A stretch of DNA of 64,000 nucleotides, from contig OY764195.2 in NCBI GenBank assembly GCA_963668245.2, forward strand, positions 1,550,001 to 1,614,000, given 5' to 3'. The notes beneath the pieces are model-generated. The model ran no database searches, had not been told where the DNA came from, and saw only the letters and a program-made list of their open reading frames with translations. Position numbers and translations under genes: made by a program. Positions 52,940 to 61,058 of this stretch are shown here, piece by piece; position 1 is the stretch's first letter; every line of letters starts with the position of its first letter. The DNA comes from Anoxybacterium sp963668245 (GTDB lineage: Bacteria > Bacillota > Clostridia > Peptostreptococcales > Anaerovoracaceae).

Positions 52940-53016
52940 TCATACAATTACAGATTTTGTGGTGTGATTTGAAAAAGCAGAGAGCAGTTCCGCGGGCGTG
53001 GTGGAACTGCTTTTTT
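52940..53016 (+). ncRNA. Candidate short RNA or leader 2 (twin of 47879-47954)
   Basis: A ~77-nt transcript is predicted. Shared motifs in the same order and spacing as the first locus: TACAATT (52943), GTGTGATTTG (52962-52971), stem arm AGCAGTTCC (52983-52991), a loop containing GCGTG, the perfect arm GGAACTGCT (53003-53011) and T6. The next gene starts 188 nt further on, so this one looks more like a free RNA than a leader. Confidence 0.6.
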
Positions 53017-53203
53017 GCTACGATTCGCAAAGCGGTGATTCAATTAGAAAAATATAATTAAAATGTTATTAATATGAATATTAAAGGGAATAAATAATGA
53101 AAGAAGTCTTAAAAAATGAGAAATAGGGAACCAGAATTAGAACATAATTATGAATTTCTTAGGCTTTTAAAGATTTACAATAATGGATAGAGAGGATTAA
53201 AAT

Positions 53204-53671
53204 ATGGAGAAAGATAAAAGAACAAAATTGGTAATGAGCCAAGTTATGCTGCCAAGTCAGGCAAATGTTGCGGGGAATGTTCACGGCGGTGAGATAATGA
53301 AGTTTATGGATACTGCGGCAGGGGCAGTGGCAAAGAAGTATGCAAGGTGCAATACCGTTACTGCAAGGGTAGATGAACTACAGTTTCATTATCCTATCTT
53401 CGTAGGAGCCCTTGTGACTCTTACCGCAACCATTGTATATGTTGGAAGATCATCAATGGAGATTGTTGTGAATGTAGATGTTGAGGATTTGGAATCTGAT
53501 TCCGAGCCAAAAAGAGCGCTTTCTTCCTACTTTACCATGGTTGCCCTTGATAAATCAGGAAAACCAAGGGCATTACCGCCTCTTGTTTTGGATACTGAAG
53601 AAGAGAAATTGATGTATGAAATGGTGAAACAAAGAAGAGAAAACAATTGTAATTGCAGAGCAGAAAAGTAA
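53204..53671 (+). CDS. Acyl-CoA thioesterase (hotdog fold, YkhA/YciA type)
   Basis: 155 residues forming one hotdog domain. Key segments are LPSQANVAGNVHGGEIMKFM split over the first strand and helix (catalytic Asp in MDTAA), RVDELQFHYPIFVGALV and the SSMEIVVNV strand. It hydrolyses acyl-CoA. AGAGAGGA precedes the start. Single gene with a terminator. Confidence 0.9.
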   Translation: MEKDKRTKLVMSQVMLPSQANVAGNVHGGEIMKFMDTAAGAVAKKYARCNTVTARVDELQFHYPIFVGALVTLTATIVYVGRSSMEIVVNVDVEDLESDSEPKRALSSYFTMVALDKSGKPRALPPLVLDTEEEKLMYEMVKQRRENNCNCRAEK

Positions 53672-53701
53672 AGAATTAATCAACTAACAACCAATCAAGT
53701 C

Positions 53702-53745
53702 AAAGCCGCGTGCTATTCATCTACTTGGGAGCACGAGGCTTTTTA
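53702..53745 (+). terminator. Terminator after the thioesterase
   Basis: AAAGCC-G-CGTGCT (53702-53714) pairs with AGCACG-A-GGCTTT (53730-53742) with one internal mismatch, then a T-run. Confidence 0.85.
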
Positions 53746-54008
53746 TTTTATGTTCCAGTTATGTTTTTTGTATACATATATGCCACAATTGTGAAAATAC
53801 TTGAAATATTCAGAAAAAACCATATAATAGACTTGTATGAATAATTGGTTAAGGGAGCTGTGGTGAGTGAACAATAACATATCACAAAAAGATGTTGAAT
53901 CAGATGGAATTATTGATATGCATCTGGTTTTTTTGTTTTTTGAAGCAGCTCAAGCAGGGAACACTTGTGTGTCTTTGGGTTAGACGCAAAACAGGAGAGG
54001 AGTCGTGT
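53746..54008 (+). promoter_or_regulatory. Leader region of the chemoreceptor gene with promoter and internal terminator
   Basis: -35 TTGAAA (53801-53806), a 16-bp spacer and -10 TATAAT (53823-53828) predict a ~175-nt leader. It contains a hairpin, AATCAGATG (53898-53906) with CATCTGGTT (53921-53929), and a long T-run, well before the start codon. This looks like an attenuator. Typical c-di-GMP riboswitch motifs are not seen. Confidence 0.55.
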
Positions 54009-57008
54009 ATGGACCGGATAAGGAAAATTAGTACAAAAATTATTATCAGCACAGTATTAATCACTGTATTGGCAGTCAGTTTGATTGGAGGTATCTTTAC
54101 TTATGATTTGCTGAAGCAATCAAAGGATAGTTTGAGTGCCATTGAGAAGGTTTTGAATGATGATTATGATTATTTAATCAAATCAGAGATGGAAATTGCA
54201 CTATCTATGTTGGATCATGTCTATGCGAAATATGAAAATGGAGAAATTACGTTAGAAGAAGCAAAATTAGAAGGTGCAAATGCATTACGTGGTCTTTCTT
54301 ATGGAGAGAACGGTTACTTTTGGGCAGATACAGTGGAAGGCGATTGTGTTGTTCTATTAGGAAAAGATACGGAAGGGACCAATCGTATTGATTTTCAAGA
54401 CGTACAGGGTACTTATATCATTCAAGAGTTCATTAAACTGGCGAAAGCTGGAGGGGGATACTTAAATTATTATTTCCCAAAACCAGGAGAAGATGAGGCA
54501 ACGCTAAAACGAGGATATGCTGCAATGTTTGAACCATTTCAATGGGCATTGGGAACAGGCAATTATGTTGATAGCATACAATCAATTTCCGATGAATTAG
54601 AAGCAAGCAATGCGCATAATATGAAATTACTCTTAGTATTTGTTTTGATTGCGTCATTAGCTGTCATTGGTCTTTCCATACTTGCAGCTTACGTAATTGG
54701 CAAGAGGATTTCTAAGCCAATCGTGGCACTAACAGCCGTTTCGGAAAAACTATCCATGGGAAATACGGAAGTAGCTATCACATTTACAAGTGATGACGAA
54801 GTGGGACTATTAGCAGAAGCTTTTGGGAGCATTGTTACAAATATTAAGACACAGTCTGAGAATGCAAAAAGAATTTCTGAAGGTGATTTGTCGATTCAGA
54901 TTATTCCAAAATCAGATCAGGATATTTTATCTCACAGTATGATAAAAGTAGTAGATGAGCTCAAACATTTGGTGGGAGAAGCGGAGCTTTTGACAAAAGG
55001 TGCTACAGAGGGTGATTTAACCATTAGAGGAAAAGTAGATGAGTTTAAAGGTGGATATGCAGAAATCATAGGGGGGGTTAATCGTACACTTGATGCAATC
55101 GTTGCGCCACTTCATGTTGCCTTATCCTTCATCGAAAAAATGGCAAATGGAGATGAATTGAAACCAATTGAAAATGATTACCAAGGGGAGTATGGTAATT
55201 TAATCAATCACTTAAATATGGTAAGTGATTCACTCAATACCTTGGTAGTGGAAACGGTAAAGCTTACTGGGGCAGCTGCCGATGGTAAACTATCTTATCG
55301 TGCAGATATTAGCAAACTAAAAGGATCATATGCTCAAGTCGTTGATGGAGTAAACAACGCATTGGATTCAGTGATTGGCCCACTACAAGTTGCAACTGGT
55401 TATATGGCTCAAATTGGAAAAGGACAGATTCCAGACCGTATTACAGAAGAATACTATGGCGATTTTGATGAAATCAAGAAAAACATCAATTTCTGTATCG
55501 ATGGACTTGGTGCATTGGTTGAGGGTCAATATGCACTAAAGCGAATGAGCGAAAATGATTTTTCTGTAAACGTTTCTGGTATCTATCAAGGAATTTATGC
55601 TGATATTGCGGATTCCATCAATTTGGTTACTGACAGCATATCTGACACCATTGAAGTGCTTGGGCACATTGCTTCCGGTGATTTGAAAGATTTGGAAGAT
55701 TTGATTGTTATTGGCAAACGAAGTGAAGCTGATACACTACTTCCTACTTTGATAACAATGATGGAGAATATTAAGGCATTGGTGGTTGAAACTTCTATTA
55801 TTTCAGCAGATGCAGTAAATGGTAAATTAGATAGCCGAGGGAACAAAGATAAATTTAGCGGAGAATTTGCAAAGGTAATTGGGGGAATCAACGAAACGTT
55901 AGAGGCTGTAATTACTCCAGTAACAGAGGTGCTCGAAGCATTGAAAGAAGTTGCAAGTGGAAATCTAGGAGCACATGTGGTGGGATTATATGAAGGTGAT
56001 TTTGCAGTCTTAAAAGAAACTGTGAATGATACTGTTGTCATTATCCGAAGCTATGTGGGTGAAATTTCTGATGTTTTGACAAGAATGGCTGGCGGTAATT
56101 TGGATATTGGTATTACAGCAGATTATCGTGGTGATTTTATTGAGATAAAAGATTCCTTAAACAATATTCTTGTTACAATGAGTAATGTACTTGGTGATAT
56201 TAATCAAGCGGCAGATCAAGTGTCTGCTGGTGCATATCAAGTATCAAATGGAAGCCAGACTCTTTCTCAAGGCTCCACAGAACAAGCCGCTTCTATCGAG
56301 CAGCTAACCAATTCGATGGCAGATATTGCAAACCAAACAAGAGAAAATGCAGTGAATGCAAATCAAGCAAGCTTGCTGGCAAATGAAGCTAAAGAAAATG
56401 CTGAAAAGGGTAATGCTCAAATGGGAGGGATGCTAGAATCCATGGTGGATATCAATGAATCATCAAGCAATATTTCAAAAATCATCAAGGTAATCGATGA
56501 TATTGCGTTCCAAACAAACATTTTAGCTCTCAATGCAGCGGTTGAAGCGGCAAGGGCAGGTCAACACGGAAAAGGATTTGCTGTTGTTGCAGAAGAGGTC
56601 CGTAACTTAGCAGCTCGTAGTGCCGATGCAGCCAAGGAAACCACGGCTTTGATTGAAGGCTCTATCGAAAAGGTTCAGGCAGGTACAAAAATAGCCAATG
56701 ATACGGCAGGAGCATTACGACAAATCGTAGGGGGAATTGAAAAGGCATCGAGTATCGTAGAAAGTATTGCATCTGCCTCAAATTCTCAGGCAACAGATAT
56801 CGCCCAAATCAATGTGGGGATTGAACAAGTTGCAAAGGTTGTTCATAGTAATACAGCGACGGCTGAAGAAAGTGCTGCGGCAAGTGAAGAGTTGTCAAGT
56901 CAGGCAGAGCTATTGAAAGAAATGGTAGGGCAATTTAAATTGAGGCAGGAATACGGTGGTGAGCCATTGACGTTAGTAGACTCTGGTTCCGAGCTATCTA
57001 GATACTAA
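54009..57008 (+). CDS. Methyl-accepting chemotaxis protein with Cache sensor and repeated HAMP-like array
   Basis: 999 residues from the ATG at 54009 (GGAGAGGAG site; the longer frame to 53892 runs through the leader terminator). TM1 about 9-31; extracellular single-Cache domain about 35-200 (GENGYFWADT motif); TM2 about 205-230; HAMP about 231-285. Between 300 and 730 lie repeated ~90-residue HAMP-like units (GSYAQVVDGVNNALDSVIGPL-type segments near 340, 436 and 615). The MCP signalling domain is at about 735-985, with the conserved tip EEVRNLAARSADAAKET near 862. No CheR pentapeptide at the end. Confidence 0.93.
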   Translation: MDRIRKISTKIIISTVLITVLAVSLIGGIFTYDLLKQSKDSLSAIEKVLNDDYDYLIKSEMEIALSMLDHVYAKYENGEITLEEAKLEGANALRGLSYGENGYFWADTVEGDCVVLLGKDTEGTNRIDFQDVQGTYIIQEFIKLAKAGGGYLNYYFPKPGEDEATLKRGYAAMFEPFQWALGTGNYVDSIQSISDELEASNAHNMKLLLVFVLIASLAVIGLSILAAYVIGKRISKPIVALTAVSEKLSMGNTEVAITFTSDDEVGLLAEAFGSIVTNIKTQSENAKRISEGDLSIQIIPKSDQDILSHSMIKVVDELKHLVGEAELLTKGATEGDLTIRGKVDEFKGGYAEIIGGVNRTLDAIVAPLHVALSFIEKMANGDELKPIENDYQGEYGNLINHLNMVSDSLNTLVVETVKLTGAAADGKLSYRADISKLKGSYAQVVDGVNNALDSVIGPLQVATGYMAQIGKGQIPDRITEEYYGDFDEIKKNINFCIDGLGALVEGQYALKRMSENDFSVNVSGIYQGIYADIADSINLVTDSISDTIEVLGHIASGDLKDLEDLIVIGKRSEADTLLPTLITMMENIKALVVETSIISADAVNGKLDSRGNKDKFSGEFAKVIGGINETLEAVITPVTEVLEALKEVASGNLGAHVVGLYEGDFAVLKETVNDTVVIIRSYVGEISDVLTRMAGGNLDIGITADYRGDFIEIKDSLNNILVTMSNVLGDINQAADQVSAGAYQVSNGSQTLSQGSTEQAASIEQLTNSMADIANQTRENAVNANQASLLANEAKENAEKGNAQMGGMLESMVDINESSSNISKIIKVIDDIAFQTNILALNAAVEAARAGQHGKGFAVVAEEVRNLAARSADAAKETTALIEGSIEKVQAGTKIANDTAGALRQIVGGIEKASSIVESIASASNSQATDIAQINVGIEQVAKVVHSNTATAEESAAASEELSSQAELLKEMVGQFKLRQEYGGEPLTLVDSGSELSRY

Positions 57009-57036
57009 AAATTACGTTATTAATGATTATTGACTC

Positions 57037-57089
57037 AACCAGAAAATTTGGATTGAAAGATTTGAGTTTTCTGGTTTTTCTTTTTTTAC
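57037..57089 (+). terminator. Terminator of the chemoreceptor gene
   Basis: AACCAGAAAA (57037-57046) pairs with TTTTCTGGTT (57067-57076) across 20 nt, followed by T-rich sequence. Confidence 0.8.
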
Positions 57090-57183
57090 CTTCTGGTGTG
57101 TTTGTATGGTATGATACTGGGTAGTTATACTATAGTTAGTATGCACTGTTGATTCTTCAGCGGTGTTATATTTTAACTTCGCA

Positions 57184-57210
57184 TTAGCACTCGAACAAAT
57201 AGAGTGCTAA
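57184..57210 (+). promoter_or_regulatory. CIRCE operator (HrcA site)
   Basis: TTAGCACTC (57184-57192), nine bases, GAGTGCTAA (57202-57210): a perfect match to the 9-9-9 CIRCE element recognised by the heat-shock repressor HrcA. It lies 45 nt before the J-protein start. Confidence 0.97.
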
Positions 57211-57254
57211 TGTAAGGTTGATTTTATCAAAGTGAATAAGAGGAGGGATTTGCG

Positions 57255-58169
57255 ATGGCGGAAAAGAGAGATTATTATGAAGTGCTAGGCTTGAAAAAAG
57301 AAGCTTCCGTGGATGAAATTAAGAAAGCATTTCGGAAGAAAGCCTTGCAGTACCATCCTGATAAAAATCCAGATGACAAAGTTGCAGAGGAGAAATTTAA
57401 GGAAGTAAACGAGGCGTACGGAATTTTGTCGGATCCAGATAAAAAAGATAAATATGATCGTTTTGGATTTGCAGGTGTAGATCCAAATGCAGGATTTAGT
57501 GGTCAGGGTTTTGGGAACCAGGGAGCACGCCAATACGGCGATTTTAGTGGTAGTGATTTTAATTTTGGTGGTTTCTCCGGAGCTGGCTTTGAAGATGTTT
57601 TAAAGGATTTATTTGGTGGAAACGGTGGAGCCTTCGGAGGAGGAGGTAGGTCCCGACCAAGAAATGGTGGGGATTTACAGACAAGCATTACTGTGTCTTT
57701 TGAGGAAGCGGCTTTTGGAACAAAAAAACAAATCCGACTCAATGGAAAAACCATCACAGTAACAATACCAGAAGGCGTTGATAATGGATCGAAAATCTCG
57801 CTGAAAGGTCAGGGTCAACCAAGCCCAAATGGTGGAAAGGCAGGTAATTTAATTGTTGTCATTCAAGTAAGTCCCCATAGAGATTTTACGAGAAAGGGAG
57901 CAGATCTATACATTGATGTACCGATTTCCTTTGTGCAAGCAGCGTTGGGGACTAGCATTACTGTGCCGACTTTAACTGAGAAGGTGACCTATAAAATTCC
58001 TTCTGGTACACAACCTGAAACCCTGTTCCGATTGAAGGGGAAGGGAATCAAAGATCTGAAGAGCAAAAAAACTGGCGATTTGTATGCAAAGGTTCGGGTA
58101 TCGATTCCAAAGGAGCTTACTGAGGAGCAGAAGCGATTGCTCGAACAATTTGAAGCATCGGCGAAATAA
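57255..58169 (+). CDS. CbpA-like J-domain co-chaperone (DnaJ without zinc finger)
   Basis: 304 residues. J domain (about 5-70) with the HPD motif in YHPDKNP that stimulates DnaK; Gly/Phe-rich linker (about 75-140); DnaJ C-terminal substrate-binding domains (about 150-295). The four-CxxCxGxG zinc finger of DnaJ is absent, so it is of the CbpA class. The CIRCE element upstream places it under HrcA heat-shock control. AGGAGG precedes the start. Confidence 0.93.
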   Translation: MAEKRDYYEVLGLKKEASVDEIKKAFRKKALQYHPDKNPDDKVAEEKFKEVNEAYGILSDPDKKDKYDRFGFAGVDPNAGFSGQGFGNQGARQYGDFSGSDFNFGGFSGAGFEDVLKDLFGGNGGAFGGGGRSRPRNGGDLQTSITVSFEEAAFGTKKQIRLNGKTITVTIPEGVDNGSKISLKGQGQPSPNGGKAGNLIVVIQVSPHRDFTRKGADLYIDVPISFVQAALGTSITVPTLTEKVTYKIPSGTQPETLFRLKGKGIKDLKSKKTGDLYAKVRVSIPKELTEEQKRLLEQFEASAK

Positions 58170-58205
58170 TATGTAAGAGATCTAGATTTAAAGGAGGAAG
58201 TGGAT

Positions 58206-58538
58206 ATGAAAAATGTAACACTATTCACGACAAGCACATGCCCATATTGTAAACAAGCAAAGCAATTTTTGATTCAAAATAAGATTCATTTTATTGAGAA
58301 AGATGTGAATGTTGATGTGCAGGCGCAGCAAGAGATGGCAAGAAGGCATATTACAGGTGTTCCAACTTTTTTCATTGGAGATGATGTAGTGGTAGGACTT
58401 GATCGCAATAAAGTATTGCAGCTGGTTGATCACAGATTGGTGCAATGCCCAAGTTGTCATACTTCTGTCCGTATACCAACTCACCAAGGAAAAATAAGTG
58501 CAAAATGCCCAAACTGTCATACTCCATTAACTGTTTAG
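58206..58538 (+). CDS. Glutaredoxin-like protein fused to a zinc ribbon
   Basis: 110 residues from the ATG at 58206 (AAAGGAGG 8 nt upstream). Residues 1-75 are a glutaredoxin fold with redox motif CPYC (about 12-15) and the TGVPTFFIGD cis-Pro segment. Residues ~80-110 form a zinc-ribbon with two CPxCH pairs (CPSCHT and CPNCHT). It lies 37 nt after the J-protein and probably shares its heat-shock transcript, suggesting a thiol-repair or chaperone-linked role. Confidence 0.85.
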   Translation: MKNVTLFTTSTCPYCKQAKQFLIQNKIHFIEKDVNVDVQAQQEMARRHITGVPTFFIGDDVVVGLDRNKVLQLVDHRLVQCPSCHTSVRIPTHQGKISAKCPNCHTPLTV

Positions 58539-58676
58539 GTCATGATGATGCCGGATACAGTTTTATTGGAACTGGTTGTCTTGAAGTATAATGAATTCAT
58601 GAGTTTCGAATGTTGACACGTGTTTGGTAAAGTGGTATGTCTTAATATGAGATTTGAATGAATGAGGAGGAAATGA

Positions 58677-59096
58677 ATGAAGAATTATGAAATCGCACAT
58701 CTGGTCAAATCAGAAGACTTAAACCACCACGGAACTCTTTTTGCGGGGCGTTCTGCCGAATGGCTTGTAGAAGCTGCTTTTGTAGCGGTCGCAGCACAGC
58801 ATGGAAGACCTGAGGATATTGTTTGCGTCAATATACATGGCTTTACGTTTAAGAAGCCAGTTGATAAAGGTGATATTATTACATTTCATTCCAAGGTAGC
58901 TAAGGTTGGAACGACTAGCGTAACGGTTTATGTAAAGGCTCAATCCGAAATTAGCAAAGCTACCCATGTGGACGGATTTCTAACCTTTGTGTGTATTGAT
59001 CCAAGAACGAAGGTGAAGAAGGCTCATGGTATGAAACTGGATGAAGCGAAGGATGAGGAAGAAATTTTGATTCGAGAACGAGCTTGCAAGTTATAG
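58677..59096 (+). CDS. Hotdog-fold acyl-CoA thioesterase-like protein
   Basis: 139 residues. Pattern LNHHGTLFAGRSAEWLVEAA in the first half (His and Gly before the hotdog helix), then VNIHGFTFKKPVDKGDII. It is an acyl-CoA hydrolase of the BFIT/YciA-like group, distinct in sequence from the enzyme at 53204. The start has GAGGAGG. Substrate unknown. Confidence 0.87.
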   Translation: MKNYEIAHLVKSEDLNHHGTLFAGRSAEWLVEAAFVAVAAQHGRPEDIVCVNIHGFTFKKPVDKGDIITFHSKVAKVGTTSVTVYVKAQSEISKATHVDGFLTFVCIDPRTKVKKAHGMKLDEAKDEEEILIRERACKL

Positions 59097-59130
59097 TTTG
59101 ATAGACTGCAAAAAAACAAATAGAAGAAAT

Positions 59131-59216
59131 AAAACCACGAGTTCCGAAGGAAGATCCAAAAGTGATGTTGTATGATATGACTTCTGGAAATTGCAATTGG
59201 ATAATCGTGGTTTTTT
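59131..59216. terminator. Long-loop terminator between convergent genes
   Basis: AAACCACGA (59132-59140) pairs with TCGTGGTTT (about 59205-59213) across a loop of about 64 nt, with T's beyond. It could serve both the thioesterase and the convergent membrane-protein gene. Confidence 0.55.
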
Positions 59217-59256
59217 CAACAAATATGGTTCGATTTCTGATCTTTATTGGTTGATG

Positions 59257-60480
59257 TTAAGCGTTAATATACTGCTTTGGATGTCCATTTATTTCATTAC
59301 AGTTGCCTTTACATATCAGTTTTTTATCAATGCGGAATAAGGTAGTGATCGTTTTCAATTGTATGAAAATAAAAGGTACTAAAATCAAGAAATATGCAAT
59401 GGAGAATTGCTCTAGGATTTCAGCCTTTACCATTCCCTTGTGGATGAAAAACATACCTAGTACAAAGGTTGCTACTCCAGGGCAAATAAGAGAATAGCTG
59501 CCCACACTGCTTTTTTCTCCGCTGATATATTCCTTAAAATAATTGGTTTGTTTCATTACGGCATATCCGATTAACCCGATAATCCCTTGAACCGACATTA
59601 AAAAAGCAATCGCGACAAAGAAAAGGACTGGAGAAGGTTTCGCTTCTAACAAGTTTTCATAAATACCAGATACAAGCCGAACAAAGGTAATGCCAAAGAG
59701 TGTCATAATCGGAATTACAATCCATAAACTCGGTGTGTTTTCACTTGCAATGCCTTGTCTAAATATTGATTTGAAACCGAGTATCAGCTTAATGGTCAAC
59801 AACATAATACTAATTGTTGCAAAGAAAATAGAAGCCACTGTACCTATTACAGATACTGCTTTAATATGACTCATAGCGGCAGGTGCGGCAAGACCAACGG
59901 AAATCATGGCAAAAGCAAAACTAGAAAGAAGTTGGCTCAAGTTATTGTTATTAATAAAATCGAAATCTCCTTTGATGATGAGTCTGGAAAAGTACTCTGA
60001 CATTAATTTCATCCCATAAATTCCAGTTACACCTAGCGCGAGGATTGCAACCGGGAATAAGTACTCTACAACATTCCATAAGCCAGGAACAAAGAGTGCC
60101 CCCAGAATAAAGGCTACGTTAATAGACATTCCATAGGTGAGAGGGATTGCCATCAAGGTAATTTCAGCATTTGAAGTCTTCAAAACATGAAATTCATCTG
60201 TTTTCTTAAATGATTGGTATGCTCTCAAATTTTGAACGAGCAGTAGGTAATGTCTTGCTGCAAAGAATAAAATGAATACGAGTGAGAGAATCACCAATAG
60301 CGCAGCCACTTTGTTATCTGCTGTAATTATCTTGCTAATATGATTGAAGGTTGGAATTGGTGAATCTGGATGCTTTATCATAAACATCAGATACATAAAA
60401 AATGAAACAGCTAAACCGCCATTTCCTAAAGAGGATAAAAAGTATAATGGGTTATAATCTTTTGTAAACTTATTCTTCAT
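59257..60480 (-). CDS. Polytopic membrane protein of the SLAC1/TDT-like type
   Basis: 407 residues with about ten hydrophobic helices. It opens with NPLYFLSSLGNGGLAVSFF and contains long apolar helices across the whole length, ending in a basic, cysteine-bearing cytoplasmic tail (KLICKGNC). Layout resembles tellurite-resistance/dicarboxylate (TDT) and SLAC1-type carriers or channels. Substrate unknown. The ATG at 60480 has AGGAGA; the longer frame to 60528 lacks a ribosome site. Confidence 0.7.
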   Translation of the reverse strand: MKNKFTKDYNPLYFLSSLGNGGLAVSFFMYLMFMIKHPDSPIPTFNHISKIITADNKVAALLVILSLVFILFFAARHYLLLVQNLRAYQSFKKTDEFHVLKTSNAEITLMAIPLTYGMSINVAFILGALFVPGLWNVVEYLFPVAILALGVTGIYGMKLMSEYFSRLIIKGDFDFINNNNLSQLLSSFAFAMISVGLAAPAAMSHIKAVSVIGTVASIFFATISIMLLTIKLILGFKSIFRQGIASENTPSLWIVIPIMTLFGITFVRLVSGIYENLLEAKPSPVLFFVAIAFLMSVQGIIGLIGYAVMKQTNYFKEYISGEKSSVGSYSLICPGVATFVLGMFFIHKGMVKAEILEQFSIAYFLILVPFIFIQLKTITTLFRIDKKLICKGNCNEINGHPKQYINA

Positions 60481-60575
60481 AAAAATCTCCTGTCTTACTA
60501 TGGCATAAATTTTAACAAATGTTACCATAAGTCAGGAGATACAATCGGTGATTTTATCACATACGTGCAATATCA

Positions 60576-61001
60576 CTATTTATGATGTTTGATTTTTTGA
60601 GCTTTGCAAAGAGATTCAGCTGCGTTTGCTGTCCGCCCGCATTTTTTACAAACAAAGGTACTATCTCTGATAAGAGTTGTGTATGCTTCAAAATGATCTT
60701 TGATGAAATTTTTTGAAGCAAGCTTGCACAGCTTTTGTTTTTTCAATTTATTAAACTCGCTTTTATCTTTACCCTTACCTTTATCATGGGCCCTTTCCTT
60801 TTCTTTTCTTTTCTCAATGGTTTTATCTTTATGCGTTTCATCAGATCCCTCGTTCAGGAGAGACGGTTTTATCTCATCAATTGAAAAGGACAGCTCACAA
60901 ACATGAGGATTTTCTATATCACAAGAGTCAATGGATGTAGCATTTACCATGGCCTTTTCACCAGTCATTAGGGTCTCTGAACTCATTTTTTTCATATCCA
61001 C
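60576..61001 (-). CDS. Highly charged protein with C-terminal zinc-ribbon motif
   Basis: 141 residues. A GTG at 61001 lies 8 nt after AGGAGG and is the likely start; ATG 60995 is possible. The middle (about 55-95) is very rich in Lys, Glu and Asp. The C-terminus has DSTFVCKKCGRTANAAESLCKAQ, one CxxC plus a later Cys. Similar short proteins occur in Clostridia, but I know no function. It could be a nucleic-acid-binding or metal-binding factor. Confidence 0.7.
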   Translation of the reverse strand: MDMKKMSSETLMTGEKAMVNATSIDSCDIENPHVCELSFSIDEIKPSLLNEGSDETHKDKTIEKRKEKERAHDKGKGKDKSEFNKLKKQKLCKLASKNFIKDHFEAYTTLIRDSTFVCKKCGRTANAAESLCKAQKIKHHK

Positions 61002-61058
61002 AAATGGTACCTCCTATTTTACCGCGTGCAAATAACAAATCTATTAATATATTGGATT

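Larger units (their letters stand above)
52699..53203. other. 505-nt spacer with tetR promoter and second twin RNA
   Basis: The left part carries the tetR promoter (52722-52750, minus strand). The middle carries the second twin RNA with promoter and terminator (52906-53016). The right part, 53017-53203, is AT-rich and shows no further clear element apart from the AGAGGA site of the thioesterase. Confidence 0.6.

Noticed and set aside
53892..54008. N-terminal extension of the chemoreceptor
   Set aside because: It runs through a terminator hairpin and poly-T tract; the start at 54009 has GGAGAGGAG and gives a normal signal-anchor N-terminus. Possible regulatory translation is noted as a finding.
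53830..54008. c-di-GMP riboswitch before the chemoreceptor
   Set aside because: The conserved GEMM-I and GEMM-II sequence blocks are not present in the leader.
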